Shown piece after piece: positions 25,218 to 34,137 of a stretch of DNA of 64,000 nt. The stretch lies in contig JALOBE010000002.1 of assembly GCA_023228425.1 (NCBI GenBank), forward strand, positions 62,001 to 126,000. The letters run 5' to 3'. Position 1 is the first letter of the stretch; every line of letters starts with the position of its first letter. The position numbers were made by a program, and so were the translations under genes. Source of the stretch: Syntrophales bacterium (GTDB taxonomy: Bacteria > Desulfobacterota > Syntrophia > Syntrophales > UBA2210). The notes beneath the pieces are model-generated. The model was not told where the DNA came from. It ran no database searches and saw nothing but the letters and a program-made list of their open reading frames with translations.

Positions 25218-26193
25218 CCCGGTTGTCTTTTCCTCTCTGTTTCAGTGCGGCCACGGCCGCGGCGATCCCGGCACCCATTCCGGCAACCGGCGCCATGAGG
25301 ACTGACGCTTCCAGAATGGATGCCCGGGCAAGCCGTCGTTCAACCCGGTCCAGGTGCGGCCGGCCCGGCCCCTTGGCCAGAACGGCATTTATATCCTCAA
25401 AGGGCACAGGCGACAGGTAGATGGTCCCCGTGCCCCCGTTTTCCGTGTTCCCGTAGAGCCGGCCCCCCGTCCGCGCCGCCCTTCGCTCCGCCTCGTTGAA
25501 TATGTCCCGCCTCAATCCGATGATCATGGCACCTCGGGGGCACGCCTCTACGCAGAGCGGAACCCGTTGCTTCATGAGTCGATCATAACAGAGGTCGCAC
25601 TTGAACATGACACCGTTTCCCGCCAGGGTCGGCAGAATATTCAAGTAGATGCCGAGACCGGATTGGCGCTGCGGGATACCCCAGGGACAGACGTCACGGC
25701 ACTTTGCACCGCCGAAGCAGAGGTCGTCATCGATGACGACGGCACCGTTGGGATACTTGTGGTTCGCCGTGAAGGGACAGATGGTAGCACAGGGAGGATT
25801 GTCGCAGTGCATGCAACGCCGCGGCAGATAAACCGTTCGTCTGTCGTCACCCTCCCCCACATCGGCCCGTTGCACATAGATCTGCGTATAGGGCGTCAAC
25901 CGGTCAAGAACATCCTTCCGTTCAGACCAGTCTTCGATCTGTCCCCGTGGAAAGAGCTTTGGAATCGGTTGTTCGGGATCGGGAATCCTCTCCAGGGCCC
26001 GTTCCCTGCAGGCCGCGACACAAAGCGCAACGGCGTGATCCACACACCCGTCGCAGAGCGTACAGTCGATCAGCGTGGCGAGATCTCCCCGACGGGGTCC
26101 GTCGGCAGCAAAGGACGGCGCGCCGGAAATGCCCGTCAGTGCAGCCAGGCTGGCGGCTGCCCGCAGAAAATGTCTTCTCGATAAAACCGGCAT
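25198..26193 (-). CDS. Tat-exported four-cluster ferredoxin-type Fe-S subunit
   Basis: A 331-residue protein from the ATG at 26193. The N-terminus has the Tat motif SRRHFLRAA, then a hydrophobic stretch ending GAPSFAADG. Four cysteine groups follow (CTLCDGC with CVAAC; CMHCDNPPCATICP; CFGGAKCRDVCP; CDLCYDR with CVEACP), as in the beta subunits of formate dehydrogenase, DMSO reductase-like and Hyb enzymes. A C-terminal hydrophobic segment (about 290-320) could anchor it. It would pass electrons between a periplasmic partner and the cytochrome b encoded by the next gene. No catalytic molybdopterin subunit is adjacent, which is odd. Confidence 0.88.
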   Translation of the reverse strand: MPVLSRRHFLRAAASLAALTGISGAPSFAADGPRRGDLATLIDCTLCDGCVDHAVALCVAACRERALERIPDPEQPIPKLFPRGQIEDWSERKDVLDRLTPYTQIYVQRADVGEGDDRRTVYLPRRCMHCDNPPCATICPFTANHKYPNGAVVIDDDLCFGGAKCRDVCPWGIPQRQSGLGIYLNILPTLAGNGVMFKCDLCYDRLMKQRVPLCVEACPRGAMIIGLRRDIFNEAERRAARTGGRLYGNTENGGTGTIYLSPVPFEDINAVLAKGPGRPHLDRVERRLARASILEASVLMAPVAGMGAGIAAAVAALKQRGKDNRDGGGCD

Positions 26194-26342
26194 CGTTTTT
26201 CTTTCAGCCTGCAATCCATTTCAATCATCGATCACCGGAGCCACATTGTACGTCGGAACGGCACCGGTGACTTCGGGTGTTCCGCAGTATCTCATATATT
26301 GGAGGCAGCGTACAGCATCTTTCGAGAAACCAGGGCACTTCG

Positions 26343-29021
26343 TCAGTGCGCCTCGTCCCAGTCGCCGCCGCTCCTGATATGCACTTCAAGCGGAACCTTC
26401 AGGGTGATGACACCTTCCATTTCCTTTTTCACGAGATCCGCAAGGCTGTCTCGTTCTTCCCGGGGGACTTCAAAGACAAGTTCGTCGTGAACCTGCATGA
26501 TCATACGGGCGGAGAATTCTTTTTCTTTGATGGCTCCGGCGATCCGCAGCATCGCGATCTTTATAAGATCCGCCGCGGACCCCTGGATGGGCGTGTTCAC
26601 CGCCGCCCGTTCGGCAAACTGGCGGACCTGAACGATGGGGCTGTTGATCTCAGGAATTGCCCGGCGCCGCTTCATGATGGTAGTCACGAAACCGTCCTCC
26701 CTGGCCTGATCGAGCACCTTCTCTATGAAGCGACTGACCCCCTGGAAACGCTGGAAATATTCGTCAATGTAAATCTTTGCCATTTTCTGGGTTATGCCCA
26801 GTTCCCGAGCCAGCCCGAAGGGGCTCATTCCATAGATCACACCGAAGTTTATGACCTTTGCCTGCCGCCGCATCTCGTCGTTGACCAGGGCCGGGAAAAC
26901 GCCGAAGACCGTGGAGGCCGTCTTTCGGTGAATGTCCTCGCCATCGGCGAAGGCCTGTATCAGCTCTTCATCCTCTGAAAGATGGGCCAGGATGCGCAGT
27001 TCGATCTGCGAATAGTCCGACGACAGGAGTTCCCAGCCCTCGGGTGCCTTGAATGCCTGGCGGATGCGCTTCCCCTCGGTGGTTCTGATGGGAATATTCT
27101 GCAGATTCGGATCGCTGCTGGAGAGCCGTCCCGTCGCCGTTGCCGTCTGGTTATAGGATGTGTGGATTCTCCCCGTTTCGGGATTGATAAGCTCAGGCAG
27201 GGCATCCACGTAGGTGGACCGCAGTTTGGCAAGACTCCTGTAAGCCAGGATTTCTCCAGGCAATTCATAGGAGCGGGCAAGGCGCGCGAGTACCTCCACG
27301 TCCGTTGAATATCCCTCTTTTGTCTTGCGCCCCCGGGGCATTCCCAGCTTGTCGAAGAGTACGACCTGGAGCTGCCTGGGCGAATTGATATTGAATCGCT
27401 CTCCCGCCAGGGCATAAATCTTTTCTTCAGAGAGCCTGAGCAGTTCCCCCAGATCCTTCGACATGTCCGCCAGGAGGCCGCCATCGACAAGAACTCCGTA
27501 AAACTCCATGGCAGCCAGAACTTCCACCAAGGGCATTTCAATCTCCCTGAACAGCTCGGCCAGTCCCTCTTTCCTGATTTCGTCTTCCAACAGGGGCTTC
27601 AGGCTCGAGAGGACGTCCACTGACCGGCAGAAACAGTCGACGGCCTTGTCCGGAGGGACATCACGGATCGATAGGGCACGGGCACCGCTCCCCGTCAGTT
27701 CCTCCGGCGACGGAAGACGACGGTTCAGGTATCGGGCGGCAAGTGACTGAAGACTGTAGTCCCTCTTCGATGCATCGAGGAGCCAGGCTGCCACCATGGT
27801 GTCAAAGTCGGCCCCCGCGAGGGTAATGCGGTTTGTCGCGAGGACAAGAAAGGCCTTCTTGAGGTCGTGACCGGTTTTGAGAATCGCGGGATCTGAAAAA
27901 ACCGGCCCCAACGATGAATAGAGGGACTCCGGCTCGAGTCCGACGCCATCTTCCTCCTTCCCGATGGGAATATACCAGGCCTCCCCCGGCCGGGCTGAAA
28001 GGGCCAGTCCGACCGGTTCAATGCCCCGCTGAGGAATCTCCCGGCCGGTGACGAATTCAAAGGAAAAACTTCCCGCCTCCCGGAGGAGCCTCGAAAGGTC
28101 GTGAAGATGCTCTTCACGGGTAATCAGCGTATAACTACGGTCACCGGGGGCCTCTCGGCCCTGCACCTGCTGCAGCAGCGATGAAAATTCAAATTCCGAG
28201 AACAGAGCCCTCAAGGCGTCGGCGTCGAGATTTTGTCGCACCAGGTCTTCAAGTGATACATCAAGATCCAGATCGGTCCTGATGGTCGCAAGCTCCCGGC
28301 TCAAGCGCGCCTGGTCGGCATATTCCATGAGATTGCTTTTCAGTCGGCCCCCCTTCAACTCCTCAAGACGGCTCAGTATGTCATCCAGGGAACCGTAGTT
28401 ACTCACCAGTTTTACGGCTGTCTTTTCTCCGATTCCCGGCACGCCCGGTATGTTGTCGGAAGAGTCTCCGGCAAGTCCCAGTACGTCGACAACCCGGTCC
28501 GGCGGAACCCCGAAGCGTTCCACTACACCATCCATGTCGTAGGATTTGTCCTTCATTGTATCCACAATGGTGACCCGGGCGGTCACCAGTTGCAGCAGGT
28601 CTTTGTCTCCGGAGGCTATCTTTACCCGGACACCCCGGGCATCGGCTGATTTTGCCAGTGTACCGATGATATCGTCGGCTTCGACACCTTCCCTCTCTAT
28701 GACGGGAATGGCAAAGCCTCGCACCACATCCTTGACGCGGGGGATCTGAAGAACGAGATCATCGGGCATGACAGGCCGGTTCGCCTTGTACTGATCGTAG
28801 GCTTCATGGCGGAAGGTGGGTCCCTTCGCGTCGAACACGACGGCCATGTAGTCCGGTTCCTGTTCCCGGATCAGCTTCATCAGCATGGTGGTGAAGCCGT
28901 ATATGGCGTTCGTGGGGAAGCCCTTCGAGTTTGAAAGTTCACGAATGGCATAGAAGGCCCGGTAGACATAGTTGGTGCCGTCCACGAGAACCAGAGTGGG
29001 GTAATCACGGTTATCCGACAC
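26343..29021 (-). CDS. polA: DNA polymerase I
   Basis: An 892-residue family A polymerase. Residues 1-290 are the 5'-3' exonuclease (LVDGTNYVYRAFYA, AVVFDAKGPTFRHE, GLAGDSSDNIPGVPGIGEKT). Residues about 300-500 are a 3'-5' exonuclease fold whose catalytic motifs look broken (FSFEFVTG where active enzymes have DTET; HDLKKAFLVL where motif II Asp is expected). The polymerase domain is complete: LLSSDYSQIELRIL (motif A), RRQAKVINFGVIYGM (O helix) and MQVHDELVFEVP (motif C). It fills gaps and removes primers. The start at 29021 has a fair GGTGAGA upstream. Confidence 0.97.
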   Translation of the reverse strand: MSDNRDYPTLVLVDGTNYVYRAFYAIRELSNSKGFPTNAIYGFTTMLMKLIREQEPDYMAVVFDAKGPTFRHEAYDQYKANRPVMPDDLVLQIPRVKDVVRGFAIPVIEREGVEADDIIGTLAKSADARGVRVKIASGDKDLLQLVTARVTIVDTMKDKSYDMDGVVERFGVPPDRVVDVLGLAGDSSDNIPGVPGIGEKTAVKLVSNYGSLDDILSRLEELKGGRLKSNLMEYADQARLSRELATIRTDLDLDVSLEDLVRQNLDADALRALFSEFEFSSLLQQVQGREAPGDRSYTLITREEHLHDLSRLLREAGSFSFEFVTGREIPQRGIEPVGLALSARPGEAWYIPIGKEEDGVGLEPESLYSSLGPVFSDPAILKTGHDLKKAFLVLATNRITLAGADFDTMVAAWLLDASKRDYSLQSLAARYLNRRLPSPEELTGSGARALSIRDVPPDKAVDCFCRSVDVLSSLKPLLEDEIRKEGLAELFREIEMPLVEVLAAMEFYGVLVDGGLLADMSKDLGELLRLSEEKIYALAGERFNINSPRQLQVVLFDKLGMPRGRKTKEGYSTDVEVLARLARSYELPGEILAYRSLAKLRSTYVDALPELINPETGRIHTSYNQTATATGRLSSSDPNLQNIPIRTTEGKRIRQAFKAPEGWELLSSDYSQIELRILAHLSEDEELIQAFADGEDIHRKTASTVFGVFPALVNDEMRRQAKVINFGVIYGMSPFGLARELGITQKMAKIYIDEYFQRFQGVSRFIEKVLDQAREDGFVTTIMKRRRAIPEINSPIVQVRQFAERAAVNTPIQGSAADLIKIAMLRIAGAIKEKEFSARMIMQVHDELVFEVPREERDSLADLVKKEMEGVITLKVPLEVHIRSGGDWDEAH

Positions 29022-29057
29022 CCGCTCTCACCTTCCTTCCTTGACGGCCGGGAGACA

Positions 29058-30296
29058 TCAGGCCTCTTTCCTGCCGGGAGCCTTCGAAAGGGCGATGGTA
29101 ATCACTGAAAGGGCCACCACCGCCGCACCGGCAATGAACGGGACCGAGTAGGTTCCTGTGGAATCCTTCAGCATGCCGCCCACCAGGGGACCGAAAAAAC
29201 CCGCCAAACCGAACGCGGTGAACAGAAGTCCGTAATTGGCTCCCTGCGCCGTTGGCCCGTAATACTGCAGACAGGCAGAGGGAAACAGCGTGAACATGCC
29301 TCCGTAGTTCCAGCCGATCACGGCCGCTATGACGACGAGGAAGACCACGCTGCTGCCCGCCGGGTAGAGGAACAGCAGGGCCACTACCTGCAGGGCCAGG
29401 ATCACGATGAGGGAAACTTTGGCGCCGATCTTGTCCGCCACGTAGCCGATCAGGATGCGTGTTACGGCATTGAACACAGCCAGGGCGCTCACGGCCATGG
29501 CGGCCTGCATAGCGGTCAGCCCCGAGTCGGTGCCGTGGCCCGCCACATGCCCGATGACCATGAGGCCCGCGAAGCAACCGCAGAAATAGGCAAGGTACAG
29601 CATCCAGAACTGGCGGGTCCGTACGGCCTCGCTGAAGGTATAATCACGGGAAATCACCTTTTCTCCCATTTCCGCCGGCCGGGGAGGATTCCAGCCGGCG
29701 GGTTTCCACTTCGGGGGCGGATTGTTCAGGCAGAAGGCGGAAACAAGGCCCATGATGCCCATGGCGATGCCCGCGTAGATAAAGACATACCGCCACCCCA
29801 GACCGGGGTGGCCGATGATCTTGGTCGCCAGGGGGGCCATGATGAATGAACCAAGACCCAGCCCGACAACGGCGAAACCCGTGGCAAGGGCCCTCCGGTC
29901 AGGCCACCACTTGGGGGCCGTGGCTATGGGAGGCAGATAGACGAGGCCGCCGCCTGTCCCCGCGATAAATCCATAGGTCAGATAGAGCTGCCATTTCTCC
30001 TGGATGAAGCCTGCGGCGGTAAATCCGACCCCCAGAATGATGGAGCCGATAATGACCACGATCCTGGGGCCGAAGCGGTCGCTCATTTTCCCCGATACGA
30101 AGGTTATGAGTCCGAACATGAGCGCGCAGATGGAAAAAGCCATGGATATCTCCGCCCGGTTCCAGCCGAACTCGGCGCTCAGGGGTTGAATGAAAACGCT
30201 CCAGGCATAGAGGAGCAGACCGCAGGTGGTGGATCCCAGGACTCCACCAAGAAGCGGAATCCAGCGGGGCATTACTTTCATGGATGCTGGTGACAT
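29058..30296 (-). CDS. Major facilitator superfamily transporter, OFA type
   Basis: A 412-residue protein with 12 predicted membrane helices. Helix-loop motifs are [10 protein letters not shown] between helices 2 and 3, [24 protein letters not shown] (the [11 protein letters not shown] signature of the oxalate/formate antiporter group) and a central basic loop ([15 protein letters not shown]). Family members carry monocarboxylates such as oxalate, formate or lactate. It lies between the heme operon and polA on the same strand. An alternative start two or three codons further in (Met6, Met9) cannot be excluded. Confidence 0.9.
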   Translation of the reverse strand: MSPASMKVMPRWIPLLGGVLGSTTCGLLLYAWSVFIQPLSAEFGWNRAEISMAFSICALMFGLITFVSGKMSDRFGPRIVVIIGSIILGVGFTAAGFIQEKWQLYLTYGFIAGTGGGLVYLPPIATAPKWWPDRRALATGFAVVGLGLGSFIMAPLATKIIGHPGLGWRYVFIYAGIAMGIMGLVSAFCLNNPPPKWKPAGWNPPRPAEMGEKVISRDYTFSEAVRTRQFWMLYLAYFCGCFAGLMVIGHVAGHGTDSGLTAMQAAMAVSALAVFNAVTRILIGYVADKIGAKVSLIVILALQVVALLFLYPAGSSVVFLVVIAAVIGWNYGGMFTLFPSACLQYYGPTAQGANYGLLFTAFGLAGFFGPLVGGMLKDSTGTYSVPFIAGAAVVALSVITIALSKAPGRKEA

Positions 30297-30380
30297 GGGG
30301 TTCCTCCCGTACAGGATTTTTATGGCGGCGGAAAGAAAAAAAGTGCTTTTCCGTTACCATAGTGAATCGGCAAGAATCAA

Positions 30381-30860
30381 TCATTTTGTCGGAGCACGCG
30401 GCCGCAGGTCGAAGGCGGCGTTGATCTTGAAGGTGCGAAGGGTTTTCATGTCCACGATATCCGTAATGCCCGTCTGCGCGCGCAGGGTTTCAAGAATGCG
30501 GTCGATATCGCCCCGTGAGGCCGCGATGAGCGTGAACCAGACATTCCAGTCGTGGTTGCGGCGGTAGTTGTGAGTAACACCGGGTATAGCGTTTACCGCC
30601 CCCACAAAGACATCGAGTCGGTCGCCGGGAACCTTGGCGGCGCAGAGAGTCCCTTCCCAGCCAAGGGCTTCACGGTCGAAGACGGCGCCGATTCTCCTGA
30701 TGACGCCCTCCTCTTTCAGCCGCTTCACCCGGTCGCGCACGTCCCCTTCGTCCATGCCCAGCCTGCCGGCCACCACGGCAATGGGATTTTTTTCCAGGGG
30801 AAAGTCGCCCTGCAGCATGGTGAGAAGGGTCCTGTCACGATCATCCATTGTACAGCTCAT
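30381..30860 (-). CDS. Siroheme decarboxylase subunit (AhbA/AhbB, Lrp-like fold)
   Basis: A 159-residue protein with an AsnC/Lrp-type winged helix (LTMLQGDFPLEKNPIAVVAGRLGM, DRVKRLKEEGVIRRIG) followed by an alpha/beta ligand domain with VTHNYRRNHDWNVWFTL, the conserved block of AhbA/AhbB/NirDLGH proteins. AhbA and AhbB together decarboxylate siroheme to 12,18-didecarboxysiroheme. The ATG at 30860 overlaps the ahbD stop (ATGA). Only one such gene is present, so the partner subunit must lie elsewhere or this one acts alone. It is last in the heme operon. I leave the A/B letter open. Confidence 0.88.
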   Translation of the reverse strand: MSCTMDDRDRTLLTMLQGDFPLEKNPIAVVAGRLGMDEGDVRDRVKRLKEEGVIRRIGAVFDREALGWEGTLCAAKVPGDRLDVFVGAVNAIPGVTHNYRRNHDWNVWFTLIAASRGDIDRILETLRAQTGITDIVDMKTLRTFKINAAFDLRPRAPTK

Positions 30861-31954
30861 CTTTCCCCGGCAAACGAACCGCTCCTGCCGCTTCCGGGTT
30901 CCCAGGGACAGAGCGGCTCTTCAGCCAGGTAACTGCCTGTCGCCTCGTATGCGCGGGCCCGGCAACCCCCGCAAACCCGGATAAATTCGCAGCGACCGCA
31001 TTTCCCCTCATAGCGAGAGAGATTCCTCAGGTCACGGAAAATGGGAGAATCCTCCCAGATTTCCTGAAAACTCTGACAGGACAGCTGTCCGCAATCGATT
31101 TCCAGAAACCCGCAGGGCTGCACCTGCCCCCGGTGGGAGATGAAGCAGAAGGAACTGCCCCCCATACAGCCCCGGGTCATGGTGTGAAGTTCACCGCCCC
31201 GTCCCGGGTCGTTCTCCCGGTTGTTCCTGTTCTGGTGATAAATGCGGTAATACTGGGGGGCACAGGTGGCTTTCAACTGCATGGAACAGCCTTTCTCACG
31301 CTCGTGGTACCAGAGAAGGGTTTCCTCGTATTCATCGGGTCCCATGGCCTGGTGTGCCATGTCCCGGGCCCGCCCCGTGGGGACCAGGAGAAATATGTGG
31401 TGAGCCGCCGCACCGAGCCGCTCAGCCCGTTTCATGATCAGGTCCAGTTCTCCTCGATTCCGCTCTGTTACCGTGGTGTTCACCTGGAACTCAACTCCCG
31501 CTTGTCGAAAGGCCTCGATTCCCCTGAGCGCGGCGTCGTAGGCGCCGTGTACGCCCCGAAAGGTATCGTGGCTTGTCCCGTCCGCCCCGTCGATACTGAT
31601 GCTCACGCGCCTGATGCCCGCCTCCCTGGTTTTTCGCGCGATTTCGTCAGTCACCATGGTACCGTTCGTGGCGAGAACCATACGAAGCCCCCGCCGGTCC
31701 CCTTCGGCGGCCACGTAAAATATATCTTCCCGAAGGTAGGGCTCACCCCCCGTGAGAATCACCACGGGAGTTCCCAGAGAGGCGATGTCGTCCAACAGTG
31801 CCAGGCATTGTTCCGTGGCCGGTTCCCCCTCGTAGGGACCGTACTTGGCCGCCGCCCGGCAGTGGATACAGTCCAGGTTGCAGCTCCGTGTTATTTCCCA
31901 GGCCACCATGCGAAGGTCATGGGGCAGAATGATCGATGGTCGGTTTTGTACCAC
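30857..31954 (-). CDS. ahbD: AhbD, heme b synthase (radical SAM)
   Basis: A 365-residue radical SAM protein. The cluster motif CNLDCIHC is near residues 25-32 with RAAAKYGPYEGE after it, GGEPYLREDIF is the SAM-binding GGE motif, and the C-terminal Cys-rich SPASM-like region is CGRCEFIRVCGGCRARAYE. AhbD converts the two propionates of Fe-coproporphyrin III to vinyl groups, the last step of siroheme-dependent heme synthesis. It lies between hemB and ahbA/B, separated by 18 nt from hemB. CysXXX spacing and WEITRSCNLDC match AhbD better than AhbC. Confidence 0.9.
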   Translation of the reverse strand: MVQNRPSIILPHDLRMVAWEITRSCNLDCIHCRAAAKYGPYEGEPATEQCLALLDDIASLGTPVVILTGGEPYLREDIFYVAAEGDRRGLRMVLATNGTMVTDEIARKTREAGIRRVSISIDGADGTSHDTFRGVHGAYDAALRGIEAFRQAGVEFQVNTTVTERNRGELDLIMKRAERLGAAAHHIFLLVPTGRARDMAHQAMGPDEYEETLLWYHEREKGCSMQLKATCAPQYYRIYHQNRNNRENDPGRGGELHTMTRGCMGGSSFCFISHRGQVQPCGFLEIDCGQLSCQSFQEIWEDSPIFRDLRNLSRYEGKCGRCEFIRVCGGCRARAYEATGSYLAEEPLCPWEPGSGRSGSFAGER

Positions 31955-31972
31955 TAGTAATCCCTTTTTTCT

Positions 31973-32947
31973 TTATTTTAAAAGCACTTCTGCCGCTTCC
32001 TTCGCGTGATAGGTTATAATTATGTCGGCGCCGGCCCGCCGCAGCGACAGCAGGATCTCCATCATGGCGCGCTCACCGTCAAGGTGCCCCATGGCCGCCG
32101 CCGCCTTGACCATGGCGTATTCACCACTTACGTTGTAGGCAGCGAGGGGCAGATCAAACTCCTCCCTGGCCCTGCGTATGACGTCGAGGTAGGCGAGTGC
32201 CGGCTTCACCATGAGAATGTCCGCCCCTTCCGCCACGTCCAGGGTCATTTCCCTGATGGCCTCGTCACTGTTGGCAGGGTCCATCTGGTAGGACTTCCTG
32301 TCCCCCCGTTGCGGCGCGCTTTCGGCGGCCTCCCTGAAAGGCCCGTAGAAAGACGACGCGTACTTGGCCGAGTAAGCCATGACGGGCGTTGACTCATACC
32401 CTCCTTCGTCGAGGGCTTCACGAACGGCCAGGATCTGGCCGTCCATCATGGCCGAGGGTGCCACCATGTCGGCGCCGGCCCTGGCGTGGGAAAGGGCCGT
32501 TTCACCCAGTACCTGGATCGTGGTATCGTTGTCCACGTCATCGCCGTCGAGCATGCCGCAGTGGCCGTGGCTGGTGTACTCGCATAGACATACATCGGTG
32601 ATGACCATCATGTCGGGAATCGATTCTTTCAATGCCGAGACGGCCCTCTGCACGATGCCCTTTCTCGCGAAGGCTCCGCCGGCCAGCTCATCCTTCTTCT
32701 CGGGAATACCGAAGAGAAGCACCGCGGGAATCCCCAGGTCTCGAATCACCGCCGCTTCCTTCACCAGATGGTCAACGGATACCTGGAACTGTCCCGGCAT
32801 GGAGGTGATCGGTTTCTTCACTTTTGAACCGGGAACGACGAACAGCGGACACACGAGGCTGTCAACGGACAGGCGTGTTTCCCTGATCAGCCGTCTCAGG
32901 TTCTCATTTTTTCTCAGCCGTCGTGGCCGGTATTCGGGGTACTGCAT
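31973..32947 (-). CDS. hemB: Delta-aminolevulinic acid dehydratase (porphobilinogen synthase)
   Basis: A 324-residue enzyme that joins two 5-aminolevulinate molecules to porphobilinogen. The N-terminal arm carries RPRRLRKNENLRRLI. The metal site is cysteine-based (TDVCLCEYTSHGHCG). The active-site lysines are in YSAKYASSFYGPFRE and DILMVKPALAYLD. The start at 32947 is two bases from the ahbC stop, consistent with coupling within the heme operon. Confidence 0.97.
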   Translation of the reverse strand: MQYPEYRPRRLRKNENLRRLIRETRLSVDSLVCPLFVVPGSKVKKPITSMPGQFQVSVDHLVKEAAVIRDLGIPAVLLFGIPEKKDELAGGAFARKGIVQRAVSALKESIPDMMVITDVCLCEYTSHGHCGMLDGDDVDNDTTIQVLGETALSHARAGADMVAPSAMMDGQILAVREALDEGGYESTPVMAYSAKYASSFYGPFREAAESAPQRGDRKSYQMDPANSDEAIREMTLDVAEGADILMVKPALAYLDVIRRAREEFDLPLAAYNVSGEYAMVKAAAAMGHLDGERAMMEILLSLRRAGADIIITYHAKEAAEVLLK

Positions 32948-32949
32948 GG

Positions 32950-34137
32950 TCAGCCCTCCTTGTCGATTTCCTCGTCCGTCAGGTAGCAGGCCGGGTCTTC
33001 AGCCCAGATGTCTCCCGTCGCCGCTTCCGCCCGGGCCCTGAAATTACCTCCGCAGATATCGAGCCATCGACAGGAGGCGCAGCGGCCCCGGACATGGAGT
33101 TTCTTGTCCTTCAGTCGCATCAGCAGCCCGTTTCCCCGATCCTCCCAGATCTCATGAAAGGGACGATTTTTCACGTTACCCAGGGAAACGGAACGCCAGA
33201 ACTGGTCCGGATGGACCTCGCCGTCCCAGCTGACGCAGCCGATGCCCCGGCCCGAGTTGTTTCCCTCGTTCATGCAAAGCAGCTTCATCACCTCGGCGGC
33301 CCGTTCCGGGTCCTCCCGCAGAAGACGCAGGTACAGGTAAGGCCCGTCGGCATGGTTGTCGACGGTGAGGACTTCCTTTGGCACACCCCGGCGGTACAGG
33401 TCTTTCGTGCGGTCAAGAATGAGGTCCACAGCGGCCCGGGTCTCACGATGATCAAGGTCTTCATCGATAAGAGCGGAACCGCGTCCCGAATAGACCAGAT
33501 GATAGAAACAGAGCCGGGGTATTCCTTCAGCCTCCGCCAGGTCAAAAATGGCCGGCACCTGATCCACGTTCGAGCGGGTGAGGGTGAACCTGACACCCAC
33601 CTTGATGCCCGCGTCCCGGCAGTTCCTGATACCCCGCATGGCGGCTTCAAAGGCCCCTCCGACGCCCCTGAAGCGGTCATGCACGGGGCCTGTCCCGTCG
33701 AGGCTCACCCCCACATAGGACAGGCCGATATCAGCGTAAATCCGTGCCTGCCGCGGCGTGACGAGAGTGCCGTTGGTGGAGATGACGGCGCGCATGCCCC
33801 GGTCGACGGCGTAGCGGACCAGTTCGGGAAGGTCGCTTCTCATGAAAGGCTCGCCACCGGAAAAAAGCGCTACGGGACAACCGTAATCGGCCATATCCGA
33901 CAGGAGCGCCCTGCCCTGCAGCGTGTCGAGTTCGTCGGCATAGGTCACATTCTGAGAGCTTGAGTAGCAGTGCACGCACTTCAGGTTGCACCGCCTGGTT
34001 ACGTTCCACACCACTACGGGTTTCTTGTCGGCGGAAAACTGGAGCAGCTGCGACGGAAGGCTCCCGGAATCAGAACCGTAGCGCAGAACATCCGACGGCT
34101 CGACACCCCCGCAGTATAGTTTTGAAACACCTATCAT
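32950..34137 (-). CDS. ahbC: AhbC, 12,18-didecarboxysiroheme deacetylase (radical SAM)
   Basis: A 395-residue radical SAM protein. It begins MIGVSKLYCGGVEPSDVLRYG, the AhbC-specific N-terminus, followed by WNVTRRCNLKCVHCYSSSQ with the CxxxCxxC cluster motif, SGGEPFMR, and a SPASM-like C-terminus (CASCRWLDICGGNFRARAE; DPACY). It removes two acetate side chains from 12,18-didecarboxysiroheme to give Fe-coproporphyrin III. Its ATG at 34137 overlaps the stop of cobA-hemD (ATGA). It is followed directly by hemB and ahbD. Confidence 0.93.
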   Translation of the reverse strand: MIGVSKLYCGGVEPSDVLRYGSDSGSLPSQLLQFSADKKPVVVWNVTRRCNLKCVHCYSSSQNVTYADELDTLQGRALLSDMADYGCPVALFSGGEPFMRSDLPELVRYAVDRGMRAVISTNGTLVTPRQARIYADIGLSYVGVSLDGTGPVHDRFRGVGGAFEAAMRGIRNCRDAGIKVGVRFTLTRSNVDQVPAIFDLAEAEGIPRLCFYHLVYSGRGSALIDEDLDHRETRAAVDLILDRTKDLYRRGVPKEVLTVDNHADGPYLYLRLLREDPERAAEVMKLLCMNEGNNSGRGIGCVSWDGEVHPDQFWRSVSLGNVKNRPFHEIWEDRGNGLLMRLKDKKLHVRGRCASCRWLDICGGNFRARAEAATGDIWAEDPACYLTDEEIDKEG

